Shown piece after piece: positions 39,792 through 52,835 of a stretch of DNA of 64,000 bases. Source of the DNA: Kryptolebias marmoratus (lineage: Eukaryota > Chordata > Actinopteri > Cyprinodontiformes > Rivulidae). Made by a program: the position numbers and the translations under genes. The stretch's first letter is position 1; each line of letters begins with the position of its first letter. Location of the stretch: contig NC_051430.1 in NCBI RefSeq assembly GCF_001649575.2, forward strand, positions 16,269,575 through 16,333,574, read 5' to 3'. A model generated the notes under the pieces. It was not told where the DNA came from and did no database searches. It saw only the letters and a list, made by a program, of their open reading frames with translations.

Positions 39792-42689
39792 AAAAAGAAA
39801 GAAAAAGAAAAAAAAGTTTTGAAACTAAAATTTTGTAATTCTTTTAAACCACTGTGATTTGTATAAAATATTAAGAAAAAAAAAATGTAGAAAAACGTTT
39901 TTCTTTTTTTTTTGCCATTTCAGTATTTTGATGTTTGACTTGAATTTTATTAAAACTGGTAATCTTTTAAAGCTGTCTCATGTATACTTTGTGGTGTGAA
40001 TGTTTTCAAGGAACAGTGATGATCATGGACAGAATAAAGTAGCAAAGAAAAAGAAATGTGAATATATGTAGATGATGATAATTACAATTTTATTACTCAA
40101 AACTTATCACCCATATGCACAGAACATTGCATATTAATTGACATAGATATACACAAATACAGTTGTTGGACTGGACAGGATTTAGCTGATGTTGTTCTCT
40201 AGTATCATTTAATCTCATATTTGCTGCATTTTACTGTCAAACAGAATAATGCAGAAATCATGTCATTGTACAGAGATACAAGAAGATGGCTGTGCATCTG
40301 ATTTCACTGTTTAAACTCCACACTAAGTAAAATTTGTTTGGGAAAACTAAATTCAAGGAGCACAAAAAAAAAACTGACCTGAAATAAGGTAAAGCCACCA
40401 CCACCAACAAAAATGGAGAACTAACAGCATATTTACTTACTTTGCTTTGTTGTGTTCAAGTTTGTTAAAACCTTTCAACCCCTACTGCACATTTAGATAA
40501 TTTTGACTACAAAAAAAAATAATCAGTACATTTACAAAGAAACCACATATTTGTTTTTTTTTTGTTTTTTTTTGTCACAAGCTTCAAGCCTGTGCTTCAT
40601 GCAGTCTCTAACAATGAGTTTGAATCATTTGTGCCACCTAGTGGGGAAAAAACCCAACAGTACAACCTAAATGTGAGTTAAAGAGAAAAATAAAATACTT
40701 TACCCTCAGTAGATAAGGTTTACGAACTCTCATTGTTATATAAAAAATGTTGTCTGAGTAAGAAACTCCATCAAATGAGATTCCTAAATATATGTATGGA
40801 TGGGATAACCCTACTCTGAGCTGTGACTTTTAATAGAAAGCTCAGAAAGGATCACGCAAACCCGCAGAAACACAGGAGCAGAGGTTGTCATGGAGATGTT
40901 TAGTGATGTGGCTGATGAGCAGAGTCCTCTTGAGGGAAAGGTGGCAACAGAAGGGAGTGGAATATTTGAGTCCGTATGGCATTTTGACACGAGTGTGTTT
41001 GAATCGCACACTCCTCTTACTCTTCTGGAAAAAGGAGCTGGTCGAAACGCCAGCCAGACCTTTTTATTAACAAATGGTGACATGAATGAATCAGTTTCCT
41101 TTTGATACTTCTTATAAGTGCAGGGATAAAATAGGTTTTCATAGCAGCGACTTCATTGGTCACCAGCATTGGTTCAACACTGATTACAGACCTCTATCCT
41201 GCAGGGACTGTGTTCAAATTTCCCACAAGCGTTGCCCCCGCTGCTGCACCGAAGCCTCGTGGAACACAACTTCAGAGTCACCGAGAAGAGCTGACATCAC
41301 CACATCTGGATGTCATTTCCTTTGGCTCTCTTGGGAGAAAATAAGAAGAGTTTAATTGAGAGCGAGAGACACTTGTACAGTAGAGAGCTCTCATTGCACC
41401 CAAGAATTTATTTTTTGGTCAATCAGATAAATTTGGCGCTGAAGAAAATGATGGAGGAGTCGAATGAAGCTTTAAGTTTTAAAAAGAGAGACGTATAAAC
41501 CAAAATATTAAAAAAAAAAAAACTTTCTGAAGCTTTATTAAAGACTGAAAAGCTAAAATGAAAAGTGAATTGTGTTCACTAACAGGAACACAATGTTGAC
41601 ATTCCGTTCAAAAAATGCACAAATACCAGACAAATGAGGTGTGGTGACTTAGTGGCAGCACTTTATTTTGTATAGTAAACCCTCCTTAAAGTTAATCTAT
41701 TTGATGTTGGTCCAGAACTCCCCAATGTCTGCTCTATAAACAAAATTCTTCTCAAACAGTCCACAAGCATTTCAAATCAGGATGTCTTCGAGGAAGCTTT
41801 CTGAAGACTTTATAATCATGACCTACTAATTTAGAAAAGGTTTCTTTTGAAAATCAGACCTGACGCTTTAAAACTTCTCATGTTTGCATGAACTTTCATT
41901 TTGCAGAAATCTGACATGTTTTATTGTAGATAAGCAGTGGTAAAACATTCATAAAGTTAAAAGCTCTTGTATATGAAGTTAAAAGTTAAAGGCCATTTGG
42001 TAAAAAAAAAAAAAAATGTTCATGTAGTGAGAAGAGAATATGATTTTGGCTTGAAAACAGCAAATTTATACACAGAAAGGCATGCGCATGTACACACTGA
42101 GGCCCGAGGGAGTGATATCTCAAGGCTGCTGCGAAGGCGCATAGCTGAGCAGTGACCTCACCTGGAAGTCTGATGAGAAGACACCCAGATTCACTCTCGC
42201 TCTATCTGTCTGCCTGTCTTACACACAGAAGACAAGAAAAGAGAAGATGAAGAAATGTCTGACTTTCTTGTTCTCTGTCTTCTCTTTTTCTTCAACCAGA
42301 GTCTACTGTTTCCAGCCCTGCTTTGCATCACTGATATTTCCTTCTCTTACCCCGTCTGCCTGGATTTAAAGCTGATCTCAGACGGCTTTCAAGAGGACAT
42401 TTTTTTGTGCTTTTGCTCATGCATTCCCCTTGATAGATAAATGATCGGAAGCTGCTAGCGTACATGATCATCAACGACACTTGTGAGGTGTTCCCACAGC
42501 TACCTCATTATCTACATGTGTCTCAGTCCTCCACTGAACTGAACTTTTCTATTGCAGGACTAAATCAGATCAAAAAGTCTTTGACCTATTGCGACACGCT
42601 GAAGTGTCCTTAGGCAATGCAATGACATGTCACCTGCCATTTTGAATTGCCAAAAGTTTAAATCAAAAATATTCATGTGATCTTTCAGT

Positions 42690-42990
42690 GCTTGGAGTAT
42701 GCGGTTGGCCTGACTCTCAGCTTCAATTAAAATTTACCTCAATATTTTTTTTTAAAGTGACTGAGCTATTTCCATTTTTGTGTTTGCTAAATGCTGTTTG
42801 GCTGTGGTGACCCTCTTGAATAAGATTGACTCCAAAGGTGATACAGTGTAATTCTTCATCCAGCGATTACTTTCTGGGAGTTTCAACAAAACCCATTCGT
42901 CGGTTCACAAGATATGGTGCTAGACAGACAAGCACAACCACAGACACAGGCAATAACATGATCGCCCATATTTCATGGAGGCGGGCAGAC
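42690..42990 (+). repeat. Dispersed teleost repeat family A, copy 3
   Basis: Contains 'ctgactctcagcttcaatta', 'ctcaatatt', 'ctgtggtgaccctcttgaat', 'attgactccaaaggtgatac', 'cagcgattactttctgggag', 'cccattcgtcggttcacaag' and 'agacagacaag', collinear with copies 1 and 2. Confidence 0.65.
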
Positions 42991-45108
42991 AATCTAAAAG
43001 CACCATAAAAGTGTGTGTTTGAATGGATGAGCACATTGCAAAGGTGTTTAAACATCCAGGATATGGTCAAAAATATGTGTGTTTATTATATTATAGCGAT
43101 ATGACTCTCATGAAGTATCAAAAGTACATGGACAAAAATTTAGATTCCAGTATATAGCTTGGAAATTTTCAAAAATAAAATTTGTCCATTAAAACTCAGG
43201 TTTATTAAAGACAACTACCATGACAAATAAATATAAAGTCATGATTTACCTTCATTTCTTTCTTTTTTTTTTTTACATTATCAACAGTATGGTTAAATAT
43301 TTTAAAAGTCAATGATGCAAAGTATTATGGATCTTACTGGTTTCAATAGTTCAAAGAATGCTTTCCAATGTATTTTTGCACATTTATTTAATTGTGTTCA
43401 TTTGTATATATATTCTAATAATAACTTATTCATGCATTATCTTTTAATAGTGGACAAAATAAAATCATTGGATAGCAAGATCTGACCTGTGTGAGGTGGC
43501 CTCACAATGGGATAGTCGTGTTATGGTGATACTTATGTCAGCCATTTTAGCTCTTTGTATAACATGCTGCTCACAAATACCTGCAAAGTCGTGCCATGTT
43601 GGCAAGCAGTTCCCCTCTAAAAGTGTGCAGCGAGGAAGGAGCTTATAAAAACATACTGTCAGTGAAGTGCAGCAAAACAGGAGGGTACAGCCGAAGGTGT
43701 GACCCATGCCCTCCAAACACATCTCTGACCTTTTAGCGCCACACATCAAGTCCGGGCGCTCGTAAACCTGCCACCAAAGCCCTGATCCTCCCCCAGGAAA
43801 AATCTGGAGATACCCAGTCTGACAAAGAAGAGCTTTATTGGATGACAGAAGTTTGTTTTGTCAGTTCAGCAGGAGAATATGCTTTTCATGTTATGAAGCA
43901 TTCATAAGCACGCAAGCTGACACTCACTGATTGTTTTCATCACGAGTGAAGTTTGAGTTTAAAAGTAAACGAAGGGATTTTTTTTGGAAGGCTGTTAAGC
44001 GTCACTGTGTCACCCAGCACCTCATCACCTACACTCAAACCATTAGTTTAGTCTATGCCAGGAAGGCAGGAAGCTGAATAAACAGCCACCCAGACAATCG
44101 GAGAAGAAAATTCAGTAAATGAGGAGAAAATCCCCAACAGCCTACATGCACTCACACACACACAAACACTAACTCGCAAATCCCGACGGGACATGCAAAA
44201 CTCCCACATCTAGACCCCATCCTCAACAACAGCTGCCACCGCACCCCAGCAGAGGAAATGCCAAAGTCGTCTGAAGTGGACCAGAACAGCACTGCAGTTC
44301 ACATCCACAGTTAAGAGCTGGAGAGGTGGAGGAGAGCCTCTAATAGCAGGAAGCTGGAAGAATAATAGAGGTATGGGGATGTCAAGCTCCTTGTCCTGGT
44401 GGTATGCAAACTCCAGCCAAAACAGAAAAAGTCACACAAGCATTAGTGATAAAAAAGGAAGGCAGTGAAGCTTCAAACTTAGAAAGTTTTGTGACAAATC
44501 CGTGTAACTGTTTTACCAGTTCTTCAAATGATGCAGATACACTCACAGCAACAATGCATCAGCCATAGATCTAGGAACTAAAAGTCTTAAATTAGTTTTT
44601 TTTTTTATTTGAATGATTTATTTTTGCAGCACTTCTTTAAATATAAAAAGGATCTCAACAGTAAAGGTTACACAAATGGAGAGATCATGGAGAATCTTAA
44701 CTTTACAAGTGTTTCCCCTCATGAGAGGTTGTATGGGTGGCTGTGTCAATCCTGCTCAGCCTTTGTAAACCGTTTCCACATCAAACCTTAGAACAAAATG
44801 GCTTGAGATGGATTGTTAAATTTTGTTGAAAGGGACAAAATTCACACAAGTGAACCTCAGCCTGACACTTTATAATATTAAAGCCTGTGACTTTGATCCT
44901 TGGCATCTGTCCTGGATTATCTAAGAATGGCAGCTAAGTAAATTAAAGAGCTCAGGAACATTCCTATAATCCAAGATCCTAAAACCCTTGCACCAGTGAC
45001 CGACTAAATACCAATTTGTGAGCGTGTGCGTGTGTAGCTGGAGCTCCCAGACAGCATATATGTGTGGAACTATGAGTTGTGTGCATGGCTATGTCTATGT
45101 GTTGTCAG

Positions 45109-45128
45109 TGTGTGTGTGTGTGTGTGTG
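45109..45128. repeat. (TG)n microsatellite
   Basis: About 10 TG units about 0.5 kb upstream of the drebrin-like CpG island. Confidence 0.88.
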
Positions 45129-45589
45129 GACTGTTGGGCAGTGACTGAAAAGACCTCCAGTCACTCTTTAAAACTGCAACAGCCTCCCCCGTGCTGCCTG
45201 ACTCAGACTGGTTCCCATGAAATTGGCTCCTCTTTGGCTTTTTCTGGAGGCTGCCAAGTGCCAGTGGGGGCCAGCTCGGAGACAAAAAGAGATTGAGGAA
45301 AGACTGTCAGAACCCAAAAAATGCACTTTTGTTTAACAACAACAAAAAAAAAAAGAACATCAAACAACTATGCTAAGAATAATAACAACTCTTTGAATGT
45401 GTTGGCAGTGATGATGCAACATCAACTTTTCAGAACTTTGTGAGCATAGTTTAGGACAGACTTCTGATGGAAACAGACTATCAGTGTACAGGAGAAGGTA
45501 TTAGTGTTTTATTGCTGATTGATTTACTTGGACTGTGAACACCTCTCCTGCGAATGACCCAGCCAGTGGAGTCATTACGCTTTCCACTC

Positions 45590-45911
45590 TCTCAACAGGA
45601 GGTGGGGCTTTTCTCAGCGAACTTCTTCTCCCCCAGCTGCACAAAGAGCAGCGCCCGCAGTCTGAACACCCTCCTTCTCCGCCAAGGCGCGCACACCTCG
45701 CTCCGCTTTTGGGCATCGAACCACCGGCCGAACCTGCAGACTCTTTTTCCGCGCACGCAGCCTGGGCTTTCTGGCTGCCCTTTCGGCCGACGCGTTTCGC
45801 AGCCGGTGCGTTCCCGTGCCGACCACGCAGAAGAACACCGAACCACCCAAAAAGGGTCAAGAGCCGTGGAGGCTGCAAGCCGCGGGAGTGGTCCGGGAAC
45901 TTTCTGCCACC
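45590..45911 (+). promoter_or_regulatory. CpG island, promoter and 5'UTR of the drebrin-like gene
   Basis: The sequence is dense in CpG (for example GGCGCGC, CCGCGCACGC, GACGCG, GCCGCGGG) and stands out against AT-rich flanks. It contains a GGTGGGGCTT Sp1-like box at 45602-45611 and no clear TATA box. CpG density continues at lower level into intron 1 to about 46360. The transcription start is not visible. The island runs directly into the strong-context ATG at 45912. Confidence 0.65.
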
Positions 45912-46003
45912 ATGAGCAGGCAAACGGTCAACCTTGACACCTACAGCCTGTCGCTGATCACGGCCAAAGAGGACATCCTCAACCCCCGATCCTCCACCAA
46001 CTG
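45912..46003 (+). CDS. Drebrin/ABP1-family ADF-H protein, coding exon 1
   Basis: Encodes residues 1-31 of an actin-depolymerising-factor homology domain protein. The first residues MSRQTVNLDTYSLSLITAK, ending with Trp31, align without gaps to the first helix of drebrin and drebrin-like (MAVNLS...DWAL(F/Y)TYE). The ATG is in a strong context (gccaccATGA) and is the first ATG in frame; the frame stays open upstream to 45816 but contains no ATG. Exon 1 ends with TG|gtaacc and joins exon 2 to complete Trp. Known role of the family: binding F-actin at the cell cortex and, for DBNL/Abp1, linking actin to endocytosis through a C-terminal SH3 domain (beyond this window here). Closest family member is undecided. 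Confidence 0.8.
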
Positions 46004-47432
46004 GTAACCTTTGGTCCCTCTGGGCAAAACTTGCTTCTGTTCTCTGGCTTTAATCGAGCCCAAACGCAAATGGGTAACGGTGCACCCTGGTAATGAGGCG
46101 ATCTATAAACTTTGAAACATTTTTTTTGTGCTCTCCCGTTTTGTTTTTCGTTGTTTTTGTTTTTTAAAGTCGTAACGGTGTGCGCGGAGTTGCGCAATAA
46201 TCGGTGGCTTGTTTTGCGTTAATCCAGTCGCGGATGTAGAGGTGGCCAACGGAGGGACCTCACGCAGCCTCTGAGGTCCCACAGGGACACCCACATGTAT
46301 GCAGACAGGTTTAGAGATAAGGCGATGCTCCGACGGCCAGGTGTCTCAGGTGTGTTGATCACCTGGCCTGCTCTCATGGAAGCTCTCATGGGATCATGTT
46401 TCCTGCTGATCTCTGACAGGGCTTGTCTTTCAGGGAGAGACTCTTTAATTTGACAGGTAGCGCCTCATACACGTTCATAAAACCAACACACGCTACTAAT
46501 AACAACGAATAAAGCTGTCAAGGGGAGACTTACTGAACACCGTCTTTCAGGGATGAAGTAAGACGCACAATCCGAGCGAGTGCAATCAAGTTTTGGGAAT
46601 GGGAAGTAGTTTGAATTTGAGGTTAAACACTGGAACATTTTAATAAACCTGAAATGAGCGATTTAGAGTTTCCTGCCATGTTGTAACTGGATCACCAGAT
46701 ACCTTGCTCTGTCTGTGCCTTTTGTCACAGAGTTTGGCTGGTCTGTCACCATGGTGACACATCCATCTTTCCAAACAATACCCGTCTACTTCTCGAATCT
46801 GGCGTTTTCTTCCCTTCGGCACAAACCGGTCATTACTAATTCACGTAGGAGAAGTTCCACGAAACACATGGCACACGCTCGTCCGGAGGTGTTGGACGCA
46901 AGTCTGCCCATTTTGTTTCATCTTCCTCTGCACTGCATCTCATTCTTCACCAAGGTTTCCCTGCCCACTTTCCTCCCACTTTCTTCCTGGCTTCAGTCTG
47001 AAACTGACAGGTCCATTCAGGAAACGGGCTTCAGAGCATTCCCTCCTCCGTTTGGGGAAAAAAAATAAAATGCAACTGCAACAGCTCTGCACTGACACCT
47101 CACCGATCAAGCAGTTTATTGATTCAGAGAGGTTCCCCTGATGTTTGCTTTGGCCTAACGGACAAGAAAGACAACTTTCAGAGTTCAGTTTAGATGGCCT
47201 TGTAACTGAATGGATACAAGCGTGGGGGGGGGGACCCTTGATGTCAGACTGTTGAGACAGGAGCCTGTGTGTGTGTGTTTTGGAAGTATTTGATGTGTGT
47301 GCATGCAAAAAAATACAAAGTTTTGAATGTGCTTCTTGCAAAGGGAACTGTAGCGAGCTCAAGGCGCTGGGAGGTTTGCATGGAAAGTTTGCATGTTTTG
47401 TTGAACCCCCTCTGTCTCTCATAAAAAACCGC

Positions 47433-47458
47433 GCACACACACACACACACACACACAC
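47433..47458. repeat. (CA)n microsatellite
   Basis: About 13 CA units in drebrin-like intron 1. Confidence 0.9.
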
Positions 47459-48490
47459 TTTTTTGTGACCTTGGGGTTCTTGTGTGTATTATCTTATGAC
47501 CTTTTCTTCTGAATGGGAAACAGCCTTTGTTGCCAGGACTGAAGAAAAGAGGAGCAGTTTCAATGCATCCTTCATTCAGACCTCTTTGCTCTGCATACAG
47601 CTTTGGAGGTCCCTGTTGCCTACACCACTGAACCTTGTGTTCCTACAGTTGGCTGAAAATCTGTGCTGTGTGCATGTGTTATGTGGGTTTTTTGTGTATT
47701 TTGAGAAACAGAAAGAAAGATAAACAGTGAAAATTCAAGTTTCCTTTCATATTCCCAACAAGAATTCCAATTCCAGGCAAGAGGAATTAAGATTCATATC
47801 ATTTGCGTTTTCCATTTCTTTCTTTGCTTCATACTTTTGCAGACAAAAAAAACAGTTCTCAAGCAAAAGGTCTAGCACTTCTGTTGCAATTAAAAGACAA
47901 ACAAAGCAGCTCTTCTTACCTCCTGCCAAGTATTAAAAAAAGTTCTCCACCAGTTTGCCAGATATGTAAAATATAGTGGAGTTGGAATGTACAAAAACAA
48001 ACAAACAAAAAACACGTTTGAGTGTCGTTTCAGTCTTGCAAAGCACATCAGATAGGACTTTCTACTTGATTCTTGAGCAATTTGTTAGAATGGCAGATGA
48101 TTACAGAAATTACAGAATCTTTGGGCCATGTCGGGGTTGCACACAACTTCCCCAAAGTCGTCTTTCTTTCAGGCCACTTTGATACTGTGTGCCAAGTTTG
48201 TGGAAAGTTTTCTCTGGTAGAAATTATTGCAGTCAGGCACTGACACACAAAGTAAATATCTGATTTCATTGTGGAAACATGATTACTCTGTTTGAACAGT
48301 GAATTCATACGTCAGTCAAGTTGTCTTTTCAATATCACTATCTAGTTTTCTTTTATACTCTGTTCTTTACCGCGTGTCTATGTGCCAAGGCATTTCAGCA
48401 TCCCTTTTTTTTTTTTTTATACTTTGCTTCCAACAAGACATAGCCATAGGCAAAAAAATCAATATGTTACATAAGCAATCTACATTTATT

Positions 48491-48850
48491 GGCGGCTGTA
48501 GTGTGGAGCAGTAGGTTTGCACTGCTGCTTCTCAGCACGGTGGTCGCAGGTTCGACTCACAGCTGGCGTCTCTATGTGTTTAGTTTGCATGTTCTTCACA
48601 TGCATGTTTGGGCTTTCTCCAGGTGCTCCGGTTTCCTCATGCAATCCAAAAACATGCACGTTAGGTTAATTGGCTACTCTGGCCCTTAGTTGTGAGTGAG
48701 ATCATAAATGGTTGTTCGTCGCTTTGTGGCCCTGTGATGAACTGGTGACGTGTCCGGGGTGTAACCTGCCTCTTGCCCAATACCTGCTGGAGTTAGGCAC
48801 CAGCTTCCTGGGACCCTGAACAGAAACAAATGAGTAAAGAAAATAAATAG
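48491..48850 (+). mobile_element. tRNA-related SINE-like repeat, copy 1
   Basis: The head carries a box-B-like motif, ggttcgactc (48550-48559), as in tRNA-derived SINEs whose consensus has GGTTCGAATCC. The body shares with two other copies 'gtttgcatgttct', 'ccaaaaacatgcacgttagg', 'ccctgtgatgaactgg' and 'cctgcctcttgcccaatacc'. It ends gtaaagaaaataaatagg. This is a widespread teleost repeat type. Confidence 0.75.
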
Positions 48851-51800
48851 GTTGCATTAGGCTCTTCAGTTGGTGTATTTATTGCATACCATACCATTAG
48901 GAATCCAAATGTTGGTGTAAAAGTACTATTTCTTGCCTGTAAATCTTTTTGTACTTTTGGCTTTTTTTTTTTTTTTGTATTAAGCAAAGGCAATTTAATC
49001 TCTGTAACAAGAAGCTAATAAAGTGCTCAAAGACTGATTAAAACGGCTCTATTCTACCTTGTCTGGTACATTTTTAAACAGTTAATTCTTTTGTCAAGTG
49101 TAGGTTTTTATGGCTGAAATTATTCATCTTTTTTTTTTTGTAAGTGGCTTAACAAGCACAAAAATATCTCACTGAAAGATATCTATAAGAACTGGATTGG
49201 AAAGGATTGAAAAGGCAGCCAATCTGCAAAGAAAAACTTTGAAGGCTCATCATTTTGTCTGGGGCAACATTGTTAAAAAACTACTTCTTACCCATTTATG
49301 ATAAATGATGGACCTTTTATTTCAGCAGAGGCCTGGGGTGTTGGTGTTGCTCCTACTTGCCAGAGTTTCCACAGGCTCATGCATGATTACCTGATACCTA
49401 AAGAGTCTCAAAGTTTAAAGTTACTTGTCGGGTGGAAGAAACCTGCAAGTTGTGTGTGTGTGCATTGATGCACATGCTCAAGTGTTCTCAACCTGTGTAT
49501 GATCATGAAGTAGGAAACACTGATATCACAAAGCAACTCATTGTTGGAACTTCCTTCGACGGGTTCTGCTTTTTGCTCAGTTTCATAGTTATTCACAAAG
49601 ACACGCAGAATTATGATAATACCATCTTTTGACTCAGAGGTTGCACAATCCTCATCTAGCTGGGAAATGATTTTGATCTCCTGACTGATAACTCGACAGA
49701 ACGGAAACGAGCAATCTAATGTTGGTTTCCTCTTACTGGTTGAAAAAGAAGTTCAAGGGCTAGACAAAACAGACTAATTTGTAACTGATCTTTGGTAAAA
49801 ATAACTACATAAGTGAAAAGGCAAAGGCCATGCATGTTGAACTCATTTTCTGTTTTTTTTCTGCGGCTGTCTTTCTCTGTCTCTGCTCTTTCAACAGTAT
49901 CGTGCATTGGCTATTTGTGTGATATTAATCACCACTCATTTCCAGCAAAATACTTTTGCAGTGAAACAACTACAGTACCAGTTTGGGGTATTTTGTTTGT
50001 TAAATGTAAGAGCCAAACATAACTCAATGCATTTCCAATTGAAATGCCTATGTTGTGAGAGCAGGGTAAAAAGTAAGCAAATAAGTGTCCTATCGGTAAG
50101 ACATCTTCTGTTTAAAAGATTAAAAAGATATTGCATTGCACTGTGTTCACAACCGTCAAATTGCCCAGTTGTCTGTGTCAGCGAGTCTGTGGGTGGCATG
50201 CTGGAAAATGGCAATAATAACGCTATAATGGCTGTTATACATTTTACCTCTGTTTAGATAAACTTTGAGAAAGATTTATTTAGTTATCACTTAACAACTG
50301 CTTACTCCTTTCTTAAATATTGTTTAGATTACTCAAGGGGGGACCGTGATGAAGCTGCAGAGTAATTGCAGGTTTTAAGCGTGATGAGACAAGACTACGG
50401 AGGGTAGCATGGAATATGTGCTGTGTGTGCTTGCCTCTACTGTTTATGTTTGTCTAATCTGTTGGGTGAAAGACCACAAACTGACAAAAGCGTGGCTACC
50501 ACACAGAAGACTAAAAAGACTGGCTATTAAAATTGCATGGCTATGCGGCACTCCTGTTTTCCTTTTTGTCCTGGTGTCAGATATCGGTCGGGATCAAAAT
50601 AAACATATTCAGTAACAAAAGACATTGCATCTACAGTGTGACATTTCTGGTTTTTATTAAGTTCTGCTACTATGTTCTGTGCTACTGTGTTAAGTTCTGT
50701 GTTACTGTCACAACACCCCGTGCAATTCTTAGTTTGATGTGTACTGATGTTTTTTTTCACATTTGGTGTCATTGTCCATTATCCTTAACAACCATATAAA
50801 AAGCAAACCATAATGTCATATTACTTCATTGAAAAATTTTATTGTCTCAACAAATACTATACTGACTAGTTTATCTTATTGTGATGTATTATGTTTTTAT
50901 ATTTTTGTGTTATTACCTAACAAACATAAAAAAATAACACATGAAGTTTGTTGCAAGCCTAAAAACTAGTTTCCATGTACTGCTTATGGGCGAGTTGATG
51001 TCACACCTGTTTATGTAGAAAGAAATGGCAACAACTGATGGTATAGTGATTTCTTGAGGGGGTGTTTTGTGTTGCTGTGTAATACTTTGTTAGTTATTCT
51101 TTCTGACTTAAAATTAAAGAGCAAGAGGTTGGAGTAAGACACATGGGTAGAGGTAGGGTTATTGTTTGAAAATGGCATTTTAAACTGAGTGTTTGGCTCT
51201 GAAACAAATTCTAATATAGCCAGTACAGGGACACACCTGTATAATGAAATATAATGTTACAGTTCTTGGACTGATGAGCCCTGAATTGGGATATAGTGAG
51301 ACCCATTCTTTAATCCAGTCAGCTCACTGATTCAGTTCATGTTCACACTGTTGCATTTGCCTCAGATGTTTGTAATCTGAGCTGTTAATGATGACACACT
51401 TGAGTTGACCACTTTCCAATTATTAGTCAAAAGACCAGTTCTTGGAAAATCCTTGACGTCTGAGCACAGATGGAACGCACCATTTGTACAGGTCCAATCA
51501 CGATTTTGCCGTAATTCCTGTTTTGGTTTAAATGGCGTGTATTTCTTGCTTGAAAACAGATTTTAGGGTTCAAACTAACTCTCTGCATGTGGAAATGTTT
51601 GGAATGCTGTAAGCTAATGTGAACCAGAGTTCTTCTCATTTTAAGCCCATTACTCCTCTCTAGCATTTGGGTTTCAGGCCTGCTGGGTAGTCTTGAGCAT
51701 TGGCTTTGCAGAGCCTTAATGAATGTTGCGCAACTACCAAGTGCTTGCTGAAATATTCTGTCATTATGTTTGTCTATGCCAAGACCAACACAAATAGCAT

Positions 51801-52811
51801 TCAAGGCTATTTTGCTTGTCATTGCACAATTATGAAATCATCAGACACACACAGACTTGCAGATACAAACATGCACATACACACAGACTGGCAGTATTCA
51901 AAAAAGTCACACCCCTCTCTTATTCTCATAGCTGTCCTGACTACTTGAGGTATCATGCACTTTTGAGTTTCTTAAATTGCTTCTACTTCACCATGGTTAC
52001 AAGACAGTTTCCTTGTTCTAATACTGACATCCTCAGGGTTAGCTAGCATCTTACACCAAACGCTTAATGAAAGGCCTTGACTGGGAACTCCTTTTACCTT
52101 CTTCCTGTCATGTTTGTTCACTGGCTGATGGTGGGATTGAGCTGTAGAGAGGTGACGGGGTTGCGTTGTCCTGACGACCCTGGTGGGAAAGCTTGAATGT
52201 TTGCCAAGAGAGACTGAATGAATTGAGGGAGATGAGTGGAAAGGGATGGGAAAGGCTGGGAATGGGCTCGAAATGAATAGTCGAGGGCACTTGGTTAGAA
52301 ACAAAGGGAGCATAAGAAGGTGAGATGTGGAAAGGAAGAGAAATAATTGTAGTAAATTGAGGACAAGTTCAGCTTGCTGGTCCAGACAAAACATTCAAGT
52401 AGAATCAGCAGATGAGGCAACTTAAAAAAGACTGATGGTGTGGAATGACTGAAAAGATGAGAGAACAGGTGAAATGGTGAAGAGAAATTTTCAAAGAGGT
52501 CAGAGTTAGGAGAGGTTGTAGAGATAAAGAACCAAATAGGATGTAAGTGAACATGTACTTGAGCGTTTGCGCTGTTTACCTGAGAAAAAAAATGATTGAA
52601 AATAAGCTGTCATTTTGGTTTTACTGATCCCCTCATAACTTTCATACAAACTAGGAGTTTCCCTCTATGCGTGTGTGTATTTATGTGCAACAGCATGTAC
52701 AGGAAATGCCCCAACAATCCCAGAGGACCATGATTTTAGAGAATTTATCATGATCCTCCCCACTTTTCTACGGCCATCTAAGTTTGTGCACACACACACA
52801 CAGATAAACAA

Positions 52812-52835
52812 AAACAACAACAACAACAACAACAA
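52812..52835. repeat. (AAC)n microsatellite
   Basis: About eight AAC units directly downstream of a short CA run at 52790-52802. Confidence 0.85.

Larger units (their letters stand above)
34226..40040 (+). other. Probable 3'UTR of rhobtb and downstream sequence
   Basis: No open frame here resembles a protein. After the stop codon I find no AATAAA until 39753-39758; further copies are at 39786-39791 and 40033-40038, within an A-rich stretch. This suggests a 3'UTR of about 5.5-5.8 kb, unless a weaker signal such as ATTAAA (35291, 35338) is used. The segment contains a GATA microsatellite (36271-36403) and one copy of dispersed repeat family B (38321-38480). The UTR extent is inference. Confidence 0.45.
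40041..45530. other. Intergenic region between rhobtb and the drebrin-like gene
   Basis: No coding segment with family similarity. It contains one family A repeat copy (about 42690-42990) and a (TG)n tract at 45109-45128. The short frames around 40885-41500 look like chance frames: three overlapping frames share the same bases and none shows a domain. Confidence 0.55.

Noticed and set aside
40885..41355. Overlapping plus-strand frames of 61-89 codons
   Set aside because: Three frames use the same bases, none has a domain or splice partners, and the region lies between the two supported genes.
45501..45923. 140-codon minus-strand ORF and companion frames in the CpG island
   Set aside because: Several long frames on both strands overlap the same GC-rich sequence, as expected from low stop-codon frequency. 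The product is Arg/Gly/Cys-rich without a domain.
46940..47458. 172-codon minus-strand ORF
   Set aside because: It begins in a CA microsatellite (Cys-Val repeats) and has no recognisable domain.
48549..48560. Possible tRNA gene (box B ggttcgactc)
   Set aside because: There is no cloverleaf or acceptor stem around it. The motif belongs to the head of a SINE-like repeat found three times.
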